Assembly: GCA_016000195.1 (NCBI GenBank)
Contig: JAECRO010000015.1
Location: forward strand, 1 to 55,022
Reading direction: 5' to 3'
DNA: 55,022 bases
Source: Burkholderiales bacterium
GTDB taxonomy: Bacteria > Pseudomonadota > Gammaproteobacteria > Burkholderiales > Burkholderiaceae_C
Below, one piece after another: positions 45,980 through 54,441 of the stretch (its first letter is position 1; each line of letters starts with the position of its first letter). The notes below the pieces were generated by a model. The model had not been told where the DNA came from, did no database searches, and was given only the letters and a program-made list of their open reading frames with translations. The translations under genes were made by a program, and so were the position numbers.

Positions 45980-47614
45980 ATGAGTGCAGTTCTAGACCAT
46001 CACGATCATGCGCATGATGCTCACGATCACCATGCCCCGACGGGCTGGCGTCGCTGGGTGTTTGCCACCAACCATAAAGACATTGGCACGCTGTACCTGC
46101 TGTTCAGTTTCACCATGCTGATGTTCGGTGGCGTCCTGGCGCTGCTGATCCGGGCCGAACTGTTTCAGCCAGGCCTGCAGCTCGTCAACCCGGAGCTGTT
46201 CAACCAGCTCACCACCATGCACGGCCTGATCATGGTGTTTGGCGCCATCATGCCGGCCTTTGTCGGGTTTGCGAACTGGATGATTCCGCTGCAGATCGGC
46301 GCGTCCGACATGGCGTTTGCGCGCATGAACAACTTCAGCTTCTGGCTGCTGATTCCGGCGGCGCTGATGCTCAGCACCTCGTTCCTGCTGCCGGGCGGCG
46401 CCATGGCCGGCGGCTGGACGATGTATGCGCCGCTGTCGCTGCAGATGGGGCCGGCGATGGACGCCGGTATTTTTGCCGTGCACATTATGGGTGCTTCGTC
46501 GATCATGGGCTCGATCAACATCATCGTCACGATTCTGAACATGCGCGCGCCGGGCATGACGCTCATGAAAATGCCAATGTTCTGCTGGACCTGGCTGATC
46601 ACCGCCTACCTGCTGATTGCCGTGATGCCGGTGCTGGCTGGCGCCATCACCATGACGCTGACCGACCGCCATTTCGGCACGACCTTCTTTAACCCCGGCG
46701 GCGGCGGCGACCCGGTGATGTTCCAGCACATCTTCTGGTTCTTCGGCCATCCCGAGGTGTACATCATGATTCTGCCGGCCTTCGGCATCATCAGCCAGAT
46801 CATTCCAGCCTTCTCGCGCAAGCGCCTGTTCGGCTATGCCTCGATGGTGTACGCCACCGGCTCGATTGCGATTCTGAGCTTCGTCGTCTGGGCGCACCAC
46901 ATGTTCACCACCGGCATGCCGGTCACGGGCCAGCTGTTCTTCATGTACTCGACGATGCTGATTGCCGTGCCGACCGGCGTGAAGGTGTTCAACTGGATCG
47001 CCACGATGTGGCGCGGCTCGATGACATTTGAAACGCCGATGCTGTTCGCCGTCGGTTTCATCTTTGTGTTCACCATCGGCGGCCTGACCGGCGTGATGCT
47101 GGCGGTCGCACCGATTGACATCCAGCTGCAGGACACCTATTACGTGGTGGCCCACTTCCACTACGTGCTGGTGGCCGGCTCGCTCTATGCGATGTTTGCC
47201 GGTTACTACTACTGGAGCCCCAAGTGGACCGGCGTGATGTACAGTGAACGGCGCGGCCAGATCCACTTCTGGTGGTCGCTGATTTCCTTCAACGTGACCT
47301 TTTTCCCGATGCACTTCCTGGGCCTGGCCGGCATGCCGCGCCGCTATGCCGACTACCCGATGCAGTTTGCCGACTTCAACGCCATTGCCAGCGTGGGCGC
47401 CTTCTTCTTTGGTTTTGCGCAAGTGTATTTCTTCTTCTTCGTCGTGCTGCCGGCCATGCGCGGCAAGGGCGTGCCGGCCAAGCAGAACCCCTGGCTGGAT
47501 GAAGGCGGCAAGGGCGCCGAGGGCCTGGAATGGGAAGTGCCATCGCCAGCGCCCTTCCATACCTTTGAAACTCCACCGAAGCTGGATGCCACGGCAACCC
47601 GCGTGATCGCTTGA
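45980..47614 (+). CDS. coxA: Cytochrome c oxidase subunit I
   Basis: A 544-aa, 12-helix catalytic subunit that reduces oxygen to water and pumps protons. The His-rich N-terminus ([13 protein letters not shown]) may bind copper. Haem-copper ligands are present: [40 protein letters not shown] with the His-Tyr cross-link, WAHHMFTTG, and [14 protein letters not shown]. The D-channel Asn/Asp pattern and K-channel residues look intact by eye. It follows coxB by 96 nt. Confidence 0.97.
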   Translation: MSAVLDHHDHAHDAHDHHAPTGWRRWVFATNHKDIGTLYLLFSFTMLMFGGVLALLIRAELFQPGLQLVNPELFNQLTTMHGLIMVFGAIMPAFVGFANWMIPLQIGASDMAFARMNNFSFWLLIPAALMLSTSFLLPGGAMAGGWTMYAPLSLQMGPAMDAGIFAVHIMGASSIMGSINIIVTILNMRAPGMTLMKMPMFCWTWLITAYLLIAVMPVLAGAITMTLTDRHFGTTFFNPGGGGDPVMFQHIFWFFGHPEVYIMILPAFGIISQIIPAFSRKRLFGYASMVYATGSIAILSFVVWAHHMFTTGMPVTGQLFFMYSTMLIAVPTGVKVFNWIATMWRGSMTFETPMLFAVGFIFVFTIGGLTGVMLAVAPIDIQLQDTYYVVAHFHYVLVAGSLYAMFAGYYYWSPKWTGVMYSERRGQIHFWWSLISFNVTFFPMHFLGLAGMPRRYADYPMQFADFNAIASVGAFFFGFAQVYFFFFVVLPAMRGKGVPAKQNPWLDEGGKGAEGLEWEVPSPAPFHTFETPPKLDATATRVIA

Positions 47615-47631
47615 ACCCGCTGCCGACCGCC

Positions 47632-47742
47632 ATGAAACCCGATCAGAAAAAAAACAACCTGCGCCTGGCCTTGATCCTGGCATCGGTTGCCGTGGTTTTC
47701 TTTTTCGGCTTCATGGGCAAGATGATTTTTCTCGGCCATTGA
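47632..47742 (+). CDS. Cytochrome oxidase small assembly protein (36 aa)
   Basis: A 36-residue single-helix protein: MKPDQKKNNLRLALILASVA, then VVFFFGFMGKMIFLGH and a TGA stop. The positively charged N-terminus followed by one membrane helix matches the small assembly proteins that lie between coxA and ctaG in Burkholderiales. It is too short for most automated callers. ctaG starts 30 nt after it, so it belongs to the operon. Confidence 0.75.
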   Translation: MKPDQKKNNLRLALILASVAVVFFFGFMGKMIFLGH

Positions 47743-47772
47743 GCCGGACGAATCCCACCCCGCAGAACCCTG

Positions 47773-48351
47773 ATGCTCAAGCGCGAAAACTTCAAGATGC
47801 TCGGAAAGCTGGGCGTGATCGTGCTCGGCATGTTCTTCTTTGGCTACGCGCTGGTGCCGATTTACAAGGCGATCTGCGAGATGACCGGCATCAACGTGCT
47901 GGCCCTGGGCGACCGGCAGATTCCCGGTGCCACGGCCACGCTGCCGGCCAACACGCAGGTTGACCTCACCCGCACCATCACGGTGGAGTTCGACGCCAAT
48001 TCGCGCGGTCCCTGGCATTTCAAGCCTGCAAAAAACTCCGTGCAAGTGCATCCCGGCGAGTTGACGACGGTGATGTACGAATTCCAGAATGTGCAGAACC
48101 GCACCATGTCGGCCCAGGCCATTCCCAGTTATGCGCCGGCGCAGGCCGGGCCTCATTTCAACAAGCTGGAATGTTTCTGTTTTAGCCAGTACACCCTGGC
48201 GCCGGGCGAAAAAAAGCAGTGGCCAGTCGCCTTCGTGATTGATCCGAAGCTGTCCAGGGATGTGACGACGATCACGCTGTCCTACACATTTTTCGAGGTA
48301 GGCGGCAAGACGCCGGCCGCGCCGGATAGCGCCAAAGCGGCAGGCGCATAA
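47773..48351 (+). CDS. ctaG: Cytochrome c oxidase copper-insertion protein CtaG (Cox11)
   Basis: A 192-aa periplasm-facing membrane protein that inserts CuB into subunit I. One N-terminal helix is near 10-30 (GVIVLGMFFFGYALVPIYKA). The immunoglobulin-like domain carries the copper-binding KLECFCFSQYTLAPGE and ITLSYTFFEV. The length is normal. Confidence 0.95.
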   Translation: MLKRENFKMLGKLGVIVLGMFFFGYALVPIYKAICEMTGINVLALGDRQIPGATATLPANTQVDLTRTITVEFDANSRGPWHFKPAKNSVQVHPGELTTVMYEFQNVQNRTMSAQAIPSYAPAQAGPHFNKLECFCFSQYTLAPGEKKQWPVAFVIDPKLSRDVTTITLSYTFFEVGGKTPAAPDSAKAAGA

Positions 48352-48353
48352 CG

Positions 48354-48560
48354 ATGGCCGAGACGCCACCCCGCAAGCCATCCCTCTGGCGTACCGTCAA
48401 GGCCATCGCCTGGTCGTTTGTCGGTTTGCGGGCCAGAGGCGACTACGAGGAAGATGTCCGGAACCTGAGCCCGCTTCATATCATTGCTGTCGGGCTGGCA
48501 GGTATTTTTGTATTTGTGGCCGTTTTGGTGCTGCTGGTGAACTGGGCGGTTGCCCGCTAG
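48354..48560 (+). CDS. DUF2970 small membrane protein
   Basis: A 68-aa protein with one C-terminal membrane helix (HIIAVGLAGIFVFVAVLVLL) after a basic N-terminus (WRTVKAIAWSFVGLRARGDY). DUF2970 genes are regularly placed between ctaG and coxC in betaproteobacteria. The role is unknown. It starts 2 nt after the ctaG stop. Confidence 0.87.
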   Translation: MAETPPRKPSLWRTVKAIAWSFVGLRARGDYEEDVRNLSPLHIIAVGLAGIFVFVAVLVLLVNWAVAR

Positions 48561-48618
48561 ACACCACGGTTTAATTAAAAGATCAGTGAAAATTCGAGAG
48601 AAAAACAGGAGTCGAGTG

Positions 48619-49503
48619 ATGTCAGCAGCTGCAACCCACGGGGCAACCCCCTATTATTTTGTGCCCGGCCCTTCGCGGCACCCGGTCATGGCCGCCACTG
48701 GCCTGTTCTTTGTGATTCTGGGCGCCAGCCAGTGGATCAATGGCGCCGGCTGGGGCGCTTGGTTGCTGGCCTTTGGCATGCTGTTCTGGCTCGGCACCCT
48801 GTTCCTGTGGTTCCGTGACTCGATTGCCGAAAGCGAAGGCGGCCTGTATGGCCGCAAGATCGACCTGTCTTACCGCTGGAGCATGAGCTGGTTCATCTTT
48901 TCCGAAGTGATGTTCTTCGGTGCGTTTTTTACCGCCCTGTGGTGGGCGCGCTCGCATTCGGTGCCAGCGCTCGGGAGTCTGGACAATGCCTTGCTCTGGC
49001 CCGACTTCAAGGCGGTCTGGCCCAGCCTGGCTGCCGGTGTGACCGCATCGCCGGCCGACATCATCGAGCCGTTCACGACCATGACGCCGTTCTGGCTGCC
49101 GACCATCAACACCGCCCTGCTGCTCAGCTCGGGCGTGACCCTGACGATTGCCCACCATGCCCTGCGTGAAAACCACCGTGGCCGCACCATTGCCTTCATG
49201 TGGATGACGGTATTGCTGGGCATCACGTTCCTGACGGTGCAAGGCTATGAATACTTCCACGCCTATTCAGAACTCAATCTGAAAATGAGTTCCGGCGTGT
49301 ATGGTTCGACCTTTTACATGCTGACGGGTTTTCACGGCTTCCATGTGCTGGTCGGCATGCTGATGCTGCTGTTCATCACGCTGCGTTTGCAAAAAGGCCA
49401 TTTCACGGCCGACAAGCATTTCGGTTTTGAAGGCGCGGCATGGTACTGGCACTTTGTTGACGTGGTGTGGCTCGGTCTGTACATCCTTGTTTACTGGTTT
49501 TAA
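48619..49503 (+). CDS. coxC: Cytochrome c oxidase subunit III
   Basis: A 294-aa, seven-helix subunit III that stabilises subunit I. The start MSAAATHGATPYYFVPGPSR at 48619 has CAGGAG upstream. The family blocks are MSWFIFSEVMFFGAFFTALW, HHALRENHRGRTIAFMWMTV, GSTFYMLTGFHGFHVLVGML and AWYWHFVDVVWLGLYILVYW. A bidirectional terminator follows at 49552. Confidence 0.97.
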   Translation: MSAAATHGATPYYFVPGPSRHPVMAATGLFFVILGASQWINGAGWGAWLLAFGMLFWLGTLFLWFRDSIAESEGGLYGRKIDLSYRWSMSWFIFSEVMFFGAFFTALWWARSHSVPALGSLDNALLWPDFKAVWPSLAAGVTASPADIIEPFTTMTPFWLPTINTALLLSSGVTLTIAHHALRENHRGRTIAFMWMTVLLGITFLTVQGYEYFHAYSELNLKMSSGVYGSTFYMLTGFHGFHVLVGMLMLLFITLRLQKGHFTADKHFGFEGAAWYWHFVDVVWLGLYILVYWF

Positions 49504-49551
49504 CGTGGCTGGCGGGAATAAACCCGCCATGCTGCCTTGATGCCATTCAGT

Positions 49552-49578
49552 AAAAAGGCCGCTTGACGCGGCTTTTTT
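49552..49578. terminator. Bidirectional terminator between coxC and the DUF2909 gene
   Basis: AAAAAG-GCCGC-TTGAC-GCGGC-TTTTTT gives A and T runs on both sides of a short stem, so it can serve coxC and the convergent small gene. Confidence 0.75.
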
Positions 49579-49586
49579 ATATTCGA

Positions 49587-49808
49587 TTATTTGCCGGCCG
49601 GGATGCCCGTCGGTTGTATGTAGCCTATCTTCCACGCCACCAGAATGCAGACAAACAGCAACACCGAAAACCCGACGCGAAACGCCAGTGCGCGCGCCAT
49701 GTTGCTGGTTTTTCGCTTGCCGTCGGCGCCGTCCTTCATCATGAAAAAAAGTGCAGCTCCGAGGCTGGCAAGAATGGCGATAAATGCCAGGGCAACAAGA
49801 TAAGTCAT
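49587..49808 (-). CDS. DUF2909 twin-transmembrane protein
   Basis: A 73-aa protein with two membrane helices (about 4-24 and 46-65) and a basic linker (KDGADGKRKTSNMARALAFR). DUF2909 is a cox-locus membrane protein family of unknown role. It is on the minus strand inside an otherwise plus-strand array, sharing the terminator with coxC. This splits the cox locus into at least two transcripts. Confidence 0.82.
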   Translation of the reverse strand: MTYLVALAFIAILASLGAALFFMMKDGADGKRKTSNMARALAFRVGFSVLLFVCILVAWKIGYIQPTGIPAGK

Positions 49809-49940
49809 GTTTCAATCCACGCCCAAGCACAGCCTGAGCGAAATCTGGAAGAGGTTACTCCTCGTCCAAATGAATTCTATTCCCTGAAGGTGGGAAGTTT
49901 CAAACCGGAGTTTGTTTTTGATGCAACGGATTATCTGTCG

Positions 49941-50687
49941 ATGAATCACCGCCTGCATTCACGCCGATTCTGGCTGCTCACGCTGGCGGCCTTGCTGGTG
50001 GCGGGAAGCACCTTTTCGCTGGGCCAGTGGCAACTTCGCCGCGCGGCGCAGAAAGAAGCCGTGCAGGCCGCCATTGAGGCAAAGAATAGCCTTGCTGCGC
50101 TTGATGAGCGGGCACTGTCAGCTACTAAAAACATAGCAAATGAAGTTTACCGGCGAGCCGTGCTTCAAGGCGTCTGGCAACCCGCGCGGACGGTCTACCT
50201 CGACAACCGGCCGATGAGCGGGCGCACTGGTTTCTGGGTGCTGACGCCGCTGGTGCTGCAAGGCACCGGCCAGGCGATTCTGGTGCAGCGCGGCTGGGTG
50301 CCGCGCAATTTCGGCGACCGGACCCGCCTGCCCGAAGTGGCCACACCGGCCGGACGGGTCACGGTCGAGGGCCGGATTGCCCCGCCGCCTTCCAAGCTTT
50401 ACGAGTTCAAGGGTGTGGATGCAGGGCCAATCCGGCAAAATCTCGATCTGGCCGCGTTTCAGCTTGAAACCGGTTTGCCGCTTCTGAACAACGTCTCGCT
50501 GCTGCAAACCGGCGCCCCCAGCGAAGGCTTGCTGCGCGAATGGGCCGCCCCCAATCTGGGGGTGGAAAAACATTATGGCTACGCCTTTCAATGGTTTGGC
50601 CTGTGCGGCCTGGTGGTGCTCCTGTATGTCTGGTTTCAAGTGATTCTTCCTTTTCGTGCTTCCTTGCGTGCCCAAGGCCGCGACTAA
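49941..50687 (+). CDS. surf1: SURF1 family oxidase assembly protein
   Basis: A 248-aa membrane protein for haem insertion into the aa3 oxidase. The start MNHRLHSRRFWLLTLAALLV at 49941 gives the usual layout of two terminal helices (about 10-30 and 215-235) with a periplasmic domain between. Family residues include SLGQWQLRRAAQKE, GVWQPARTVYLDNRPMSGRT and VQRGWVPRN. HYGYAFQWFGLC begins the last helix. A 17-bp palindrome copy encodes residues 61-66. Confidence 0.92.
   Translation: MNHRLHSRRFWLLTLAALLVAGSTFSLGQWQLRRAAQKEAVQAAIEAKNSLAALDERALSATKNIANEVYRRAVLQGVWQPARTVYLDNRPMSGRTGFWVLTPLVLQGTGQAILVQRGWVPRNFGDRTRLPEVATPAGRVTVEGRIAPPPSKLYEFKGVDAGPIRQNLDLAAFQLETGLPLLNNVSLLQTGAPSEGLLREWAAPNLGVEKHYGYAFQWFGLCGLVVLLYVWFQVILPFRASLRAQGRD
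50121..50137. repeat. Dispersed 17-bp palindrome, copy 10 (in surf1)
   Basis: GCTACTAAAAACATAGC. It is read GCT ACT AAA AAC ATA GCA (A-T-K-N-I-A). Confidence 0.7.
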
Positions 50688-50701
50688 CTGCTCCAGGTAT
50701 T

Positions 50702-51418
50702 GTGACAAACGACTCTTCCGAATCCTCTTCCATTCGCCCCGGTACCGCAGCCACAGATCGGCCACTGGGCCTGACGGTGCATGCCATGCCTGCGATCAAT
50801 TCGTCCGGGGTGCGTTCGGCGGATACCCGCTCAGGCCGCTGGAAAATGATGCTGGTCCTGCTGGTGTGCGCCAGTCCAGTCGTCGCCTCCTACTTTGCTT
50901 ACTACGTGATCAGGCCCGAGGGCCGCCGCAACTTTGGCGAACTGATCGACCCACAGCGCCCCTTGCCGGTCATGGCGACCGAGTCGCTGGACGGCAAGAC
51001 CGGCCAGTTGACGGCACTGAAAAACCAGTGGCTGCTGCTGAGCGTTGCCGGTGGCGCCTGTGACGCCCACTGTGAACAAAACCTGTATTTCCAGCGCCAG
51101 CTGCGCGAATCGATGGGCCGGGAAAAAGAGCGCATGGACCGCGTCTGGCTCGTCAACGACACAGCGCCGGTGCGTGCCGCCTTGCTGCCCGCACTGGCTT
51201 CCGCCACCGTGCTGCGCGTTGCCCCGGGCGACGTGGCGCAGTGGCTGGAGCCGGCGCCGGGCAAGCGGCTGCAGGATCACCTTTACCTGGTCGATCCGCT
51301 GGGCAACCTGATGATGCGGTTTCCTGCCGACATGGATGCGGATGCCGCCGCCAAGGCCAAGCGCGACCTGGAGCGTTTGCTGCGTGCCTCCAGCAGCTGG
51401 GACAAGGAAGGCAGATAG
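50702..51418 (+). CDS. SCO-like thioredoxin-fold membrane protein in the cox locus
   Basis: A 238-aa protein with one N-terminal helix (about 45-65; MMLVLLVCASPVVASYFAYY) and a periplasmic thioredoxin-like domain. It keeps a CxxxC pair (GGACDAHCEQNLYFQRQL), as in SCO copper chaperones, and a late HLYLVDPLGNLMMRFP that recalls the thioredoxin strand. The start is uncertain: GTG at 50702 or ATG at 50786. It is encoded 14 nt after surf1 and before ctaA. Thiol or copper handling during CuA assembly is a reasonable inference. Confidence 0.75.
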   Translation: MTNDSSESSSIRPGTAATDRPLGLTVHAMPAINSSGVRSADTRSGRWKMMLVLLVCASPVVASYFAYYVIRPEGRRNFGELIDPQRPLPVMATESLDGKTGQLTALKNQWLLLSVAGGACDAHCEQNLYFQRQLRESMGREKERMDRVWLVNDTAPVRAALLPALASATVLRVAPGDVAQWLEPAPGKRLQDHLYLVDPLGNLMMRFPADMDADAAAKAKRDLERLLRASSSWDKEGR

Positions 51419-51420
51419 TG

Positions 51421-51601
51421 GCCCCCACGCTCCCCACTTCGTGTGGTTCGCTGCCCCCCGAGGGGGCTGTTGCGCCTGCGGCCCGGCAAAGCCGGTTCCG
51501 CGGCCCTGGCTGGTATGGAACTCCTATCGCCCCTAGGCTTTTCGCTTCGCGTACTGCACTGCACCCTGCGGCCCGGCTGAGCCGGTTCTGCGGCCCTGGC
51601 T
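51421..51601. repeat. Intergenic GC-rich repeat unit with two 37-bp direct copies
   Basis: The 228-nt gap before ctaA has a GC hairpin (CCCCC-GAG-type, 51453-51466) and two 37-bp copies starting CCTGCGGCCCGGC at 51475-51511 and 51565-51601, which differ at three positions. Each contains a GCCGG stem-loop. It resembles intergenic repeats common in Comamonadaceae. Confidence 0.7.
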
Positions 51602-51646
51602 GCTATAGCGCCCCATCACAGACGGCAATGGCGGGCTCGCTTTAGC

Positions 51647-52831
51647 ATGAGTGCGCAAAACCTCTACGACCTGAGCCCTGCCCTGCGCCTGATGGTCATG
51701 GGCCTGGCGGTGGCGCTTGGGCCGCTGGCCTGGATCTGGGCGCGCAACAAGAACGCTCCCGTGGCTCACCGACTGCGCGTGCTGACGCTGGTGACGCTGT
51801 TCCTGACCTTTGACCTGGTGATCTTCGGTGCCTTCACCCGGCTGACCGATTCCGGCCTGGGTTGCCCCGACTGGCCCGGCTGCTACGGCAGCGCCAGCCC
51901 GGTCGGTGCGCAACTGCACATCGAAGCCGCCCAAAGCGCCATGCCGACCGGCCCGGTCACGCATTCAAAAGCCTGGATTGAAATGATCCACCGTTACCTG
52001 GCAACCGGCGTGGGCGTGCTGATCCTGACGCTGGCGCTGGTGACTTTTATGGCCCGCCGCGAGCAGCGTCGAAGTGCAAAAAATTCCAGTCCGGAACATA
52101 TCCTTTCGTCCTGGTGGCCTATCGCCACGCTGGCATGGGTGTGCCTTCAGGGCGCATTTGGCGCGCTGACCGTGACCATGAAGCTGTTTCCGGCCATCGT
52201 GACCCTGCACCTGCTGGGCGGCCTCGTCCTGCTGGCCTTGCTGCGCGCGCAGTCGGTGCGTTATGCGCAGGTGCAGGAACAAAGCACGCCGGCCATCCTG
52301 AGCACCTCTACCCGGCGCTTCCTGCTGGCTGCCTCTGCCTTGCTGTGGCTGCAGATTGCGCTGGGCGGCTGGGTCAGCACCAACTATGCGGTGCTGGCAT
52401 GCACCGGTTTTCCGGCTTGCCAGGGTTCATTCTGGCCGGTCATGGATTTCAGCCAGGGTTTCACGCTGTGGCGCGAACTCGGCGCTGGCCATGACGGCGG
52501 CTACATCAGTTTTCAGGCGCTGACGGCCATCCACTATGTGCATCGCATGGCCGCTTACGCCGTGTTTGTTGCGCTGATGCTGCTGTCTTTCAGCCTGTAC
52601 AGCGTGCCGGCGCTTCGCCAGCAGGCGCGCTGGCTGGCCGCCCTGACGCTGTTGCAGGTGGCGACCGGGTTGAGCAATGTGGTGCTGGGCTGGCCGCTGC
52701 TGGCTGCCGTTGCCCACACCGGAGGCGCTGCCGCGCTGGTCGTGGTGCTGACCGGCATCGTTTTTTCAAGCCGCAAAATGCCCGTGCTGGCGCGGGTATC
52801 CTCACTGAATGTTTCGAGATTGTCCGCATGA
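51647..52831 (+). CDS. ctaA: Haem A synthase CtaA
   Basis: A 394-aa, eight-helix membrane enzyme that oxidises haem O to haem A. Haem ligand His residues are seen in [55 protein letters not shown] and [34 protein letters not shown] is the conserved first loop with its Cys pair. It overlaps ctaB by 4 nt. Confidence 0.95.
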   Translation: MSAQNLYDLSPALRLMVMGLAVALGPLAWIWARNKNAPVAHRLRVLTLVTLFLTFDLVIFGAFTRLTDSGLGCPDWPGCYGSASPVGAQLHIEAAQSAMPTGPVTHSKAWIEMIHRYLATGVGVLILTLALVTFMARREQRRSAKNSSPEHILSSWWPIATLAWVCLQGAFGALTVTMKLFPAIVTLHLLGGLVLLALLRAQSVRYAQVQEQSTPAILSTSTRRFLLAASALLWLQIALGGWVSTNYAVLACTGFPACQGSFWPVMDFSQGFTLWRELGAGHDGGYISFQALTAIHYVHRMAAYAVFVALMLLSFSLYSVPALRQQARWLAALTLLQVATGLSNVVLGWPLLAAVAHTGGAAALVVVLTGIVFSSRKMPVLARVSSLNVSRLSA

Positions 52832-53745
52832 ATTCCAGTCATCCGCCCGCTGCCACTCCATCCAGCGTCCGCGCTCCTTCCCGGTTCAGTCAGTTTTATG
52901 CCCTGACCAAACCGCGCGTCGTGCAGCTCATCGTGTTTTGCGCGCTGATCGGCATGGTGCTGGCCGTGCCGGGTGTTCCGACCTGGCCCGATGTCCGGCT
53001 CGCCCTGATCGCCTGTGCGGGCATCTGGCTGGTGGCCGGCGCTGCGGCGGCCTTCAACTGCCTGGTCGAGCAGCAGATTGACGCCAAGATGCGGCGCACC
53101 GCCTGGCGCCCGACGGCCCGGGGACAACTCAGCAGCCCCCTGACGCTGGCTTTTTCCGCCGGCCTGTGCGCCCTGGGCTCGTGGATCTTGTATGTCTGGG
53201 TCAATCCGCTCACCATGTGGCTGACCTTCGCAACCTTTGTCGGCTACGCGGTGGTGTACACCGTCATCCTCAAGCCGCTGACGCCGCAAAACATCGTCAT
53301 CGGCGGCGCCTCGGGCGCCATGCCGCCGGTGCTGGGCTGGGCCGCAATGACCGGAGCTGTCGGACCAGAAGCGTTGATTCTTTTCCTGATTATTTTCCTG
53401 TGGACGCCGCCGCACTTCTGGGCGCTGGCGCTCTACCGCGTCGATGATTACCGAAAGGCCGGCCTGCCCATGCTGCCGGTCACACACGGCAACGAATTCA
53501 CGCGCTTGCAGGTGTTTTTGTACACGCTGGTGTTGTTTGCCGCCTGCCTGATGCCTTTCATCTTCAAAATGAGCGGCTGGCTGTACCTGGTGGCGGCGGT
53601 GGTGCTCAGCATCGGCTTCAGCGGCTATGCCTGGTGCTTGTGGCGCAACTATTCCGATGCGCTGGCACGCAAGACTTTCCGCTTTTCGCTGATTCACTTG
53701 TCCGCCTTGTTTGCAGCGCTGCTGCTGGATCACTACCTGATATGA
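52828..53745 (+). CDS. ctaB: Protohaem IX farnesyltransferase (haem O synthase) CtaB
   Basis: A 305-aa polytopic prenyltransferase adding farnesyl to haem B. The first Asp-rich motif is [20 protein letters not shown] and the second region [31 protein letters not shown] and [20 protein letters not shown] are further family marks. It is coupled to ctaA and to the following sco gene by 4-nt overlaps, giving one haem A/copper assembly unit. Confidence 0.97.
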   Translation: MNSSHPPAATPSSVRAPSRFSQFYALTKPRVVQLIVFCALIGMVLAVPGVPTWPDVRLALIACAGIWLVAGAAAAFNCLVEQQIDAKMRRTAWRPTARGQLSSPLTLAFSAGLCALGSWILYVWVNPLTMWLTFATFVGYAVVYTVILKPLTPQNIVIGGASGAMPPVLGWAAMTGAVGPEALILFLIIFLWTPPHFWALALYRVDDYRKAGLPMLPVTHGNEFTRLQVFLYTLVLFAACLMPFIFKMSGWLYLVAAVVLSIGFSGYAWCLWRNYSDALARKTFRFSLIHLSALFAALLLDHYLI

Positions 53746-54377
53746 AAAACAATTTGCACCTGCAGTCGTCCGGTCGGCGGCGCACCGTCAAGGCCGTGGC
53801 GGGTTTTGCACTGCTTTCAATGACGGCTGGATTTTTAGCGGCCTGCGCGCCTGACAAACCGCAGTTCAAGAGCATTGACCTGACCGGCGCCGACTATGCG
53901 CAGGGTTTTTCCCTGCTGGATCACAACGGCCAGTTGCGCACGCTCAAGGATTTCGCTGGCAAGGTCGTGGTGGTGTTTTTCGGGTTTACCCAGTGTCCTG
54001 ACGTTTGCCCGACTTCCATGGCCGAACTGGCCGAGGTCAAAAAGCTGCTTGGCGCCGATGGTGACAAGCTGCAGGCCATCTTCATCACCGTGGACCCGGA
54101 GCGCGACACGCCCGAATTGCTCAAGGCCTACATGGGCAACTTCGATTCAGGTTTCCTGGCGCTGCGGCCCACGCTGGAGCAACTTCCCCAGGTTGCCAGG
54201 GATTTCAAGATTTACTACAAAAAAGTCGATGGCAAGACCAAGGGCAGCTACACCATGGACCATTCTGCGGGCAGCTATGTCTTTGACACCCAAGGCCGGA
54301 TCCGGCTGTACAACCGCTACGGCTCGGGCGCCGAAGTGCTGGCTTCCGACATTCGCCTGCTGCTCAAGACCGGCTGA
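53742..54377 (+). CDS. sco: SCO1/SenC copper chaperone
   Basis: A 211-aa protein with an N-terminal signal/lipoprotein-like segment ([16 protein letters not shown]; the Cys could be lipidated). The thioredoxin fold carries the CxxxC copper site ([20 protein letters not shown]) and the distal His ([14 protein letters not shown]). It delivers copper to the CuA site of subunit II. The ATG overlaps the ctaB stop. Confidence 0.94.
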   Translation: MKNNLHLQSSGRRRTVKAVAGFALLSMTAGFLAACAPDKPQFKSIDLTGADYAQGFSLLDHNGQLRTLKDFAGKVVVVFFGFTQCPDVCPTSMAELAEVKKLLGADGDKLQAIFITVDPERDTPELLKAYMGNFDSGFLALRPTLEQLPQVARDFKIYYKKVDGKTKGSYTMDHSAGSYVFDTQGRIRLYNRYGSGAEVLASDIRLLLKTG

Positions 54378-54381
54378 AAAA

Positions 54382-54410
54382 AAAGCCTGCCGCTTTTCAG
54401 CGCAGGCTTT
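54382..54410 (-). terminator. Rho-independent terminator after rpoH
   Basis: A perfect 9-bp stem (AAAGCCTGC/GCAGGCTTT) around an 11-nt loop. The long T-run is on the minus strand, so it mainly ends rpoH; sco ends just before it. Confidence 0.75.
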
Positions 54411-54441
54411 GGCTTGGGTGTGGAGGGCGATGCCGGCCGGG

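Noticed and set aside
45992..47683. A 563-codon minus-strand reading opposite coxA
   Set aside because: His/Arg/Gln-rich antisense shadow of a 12-helix membrane protein; no ribosome site.
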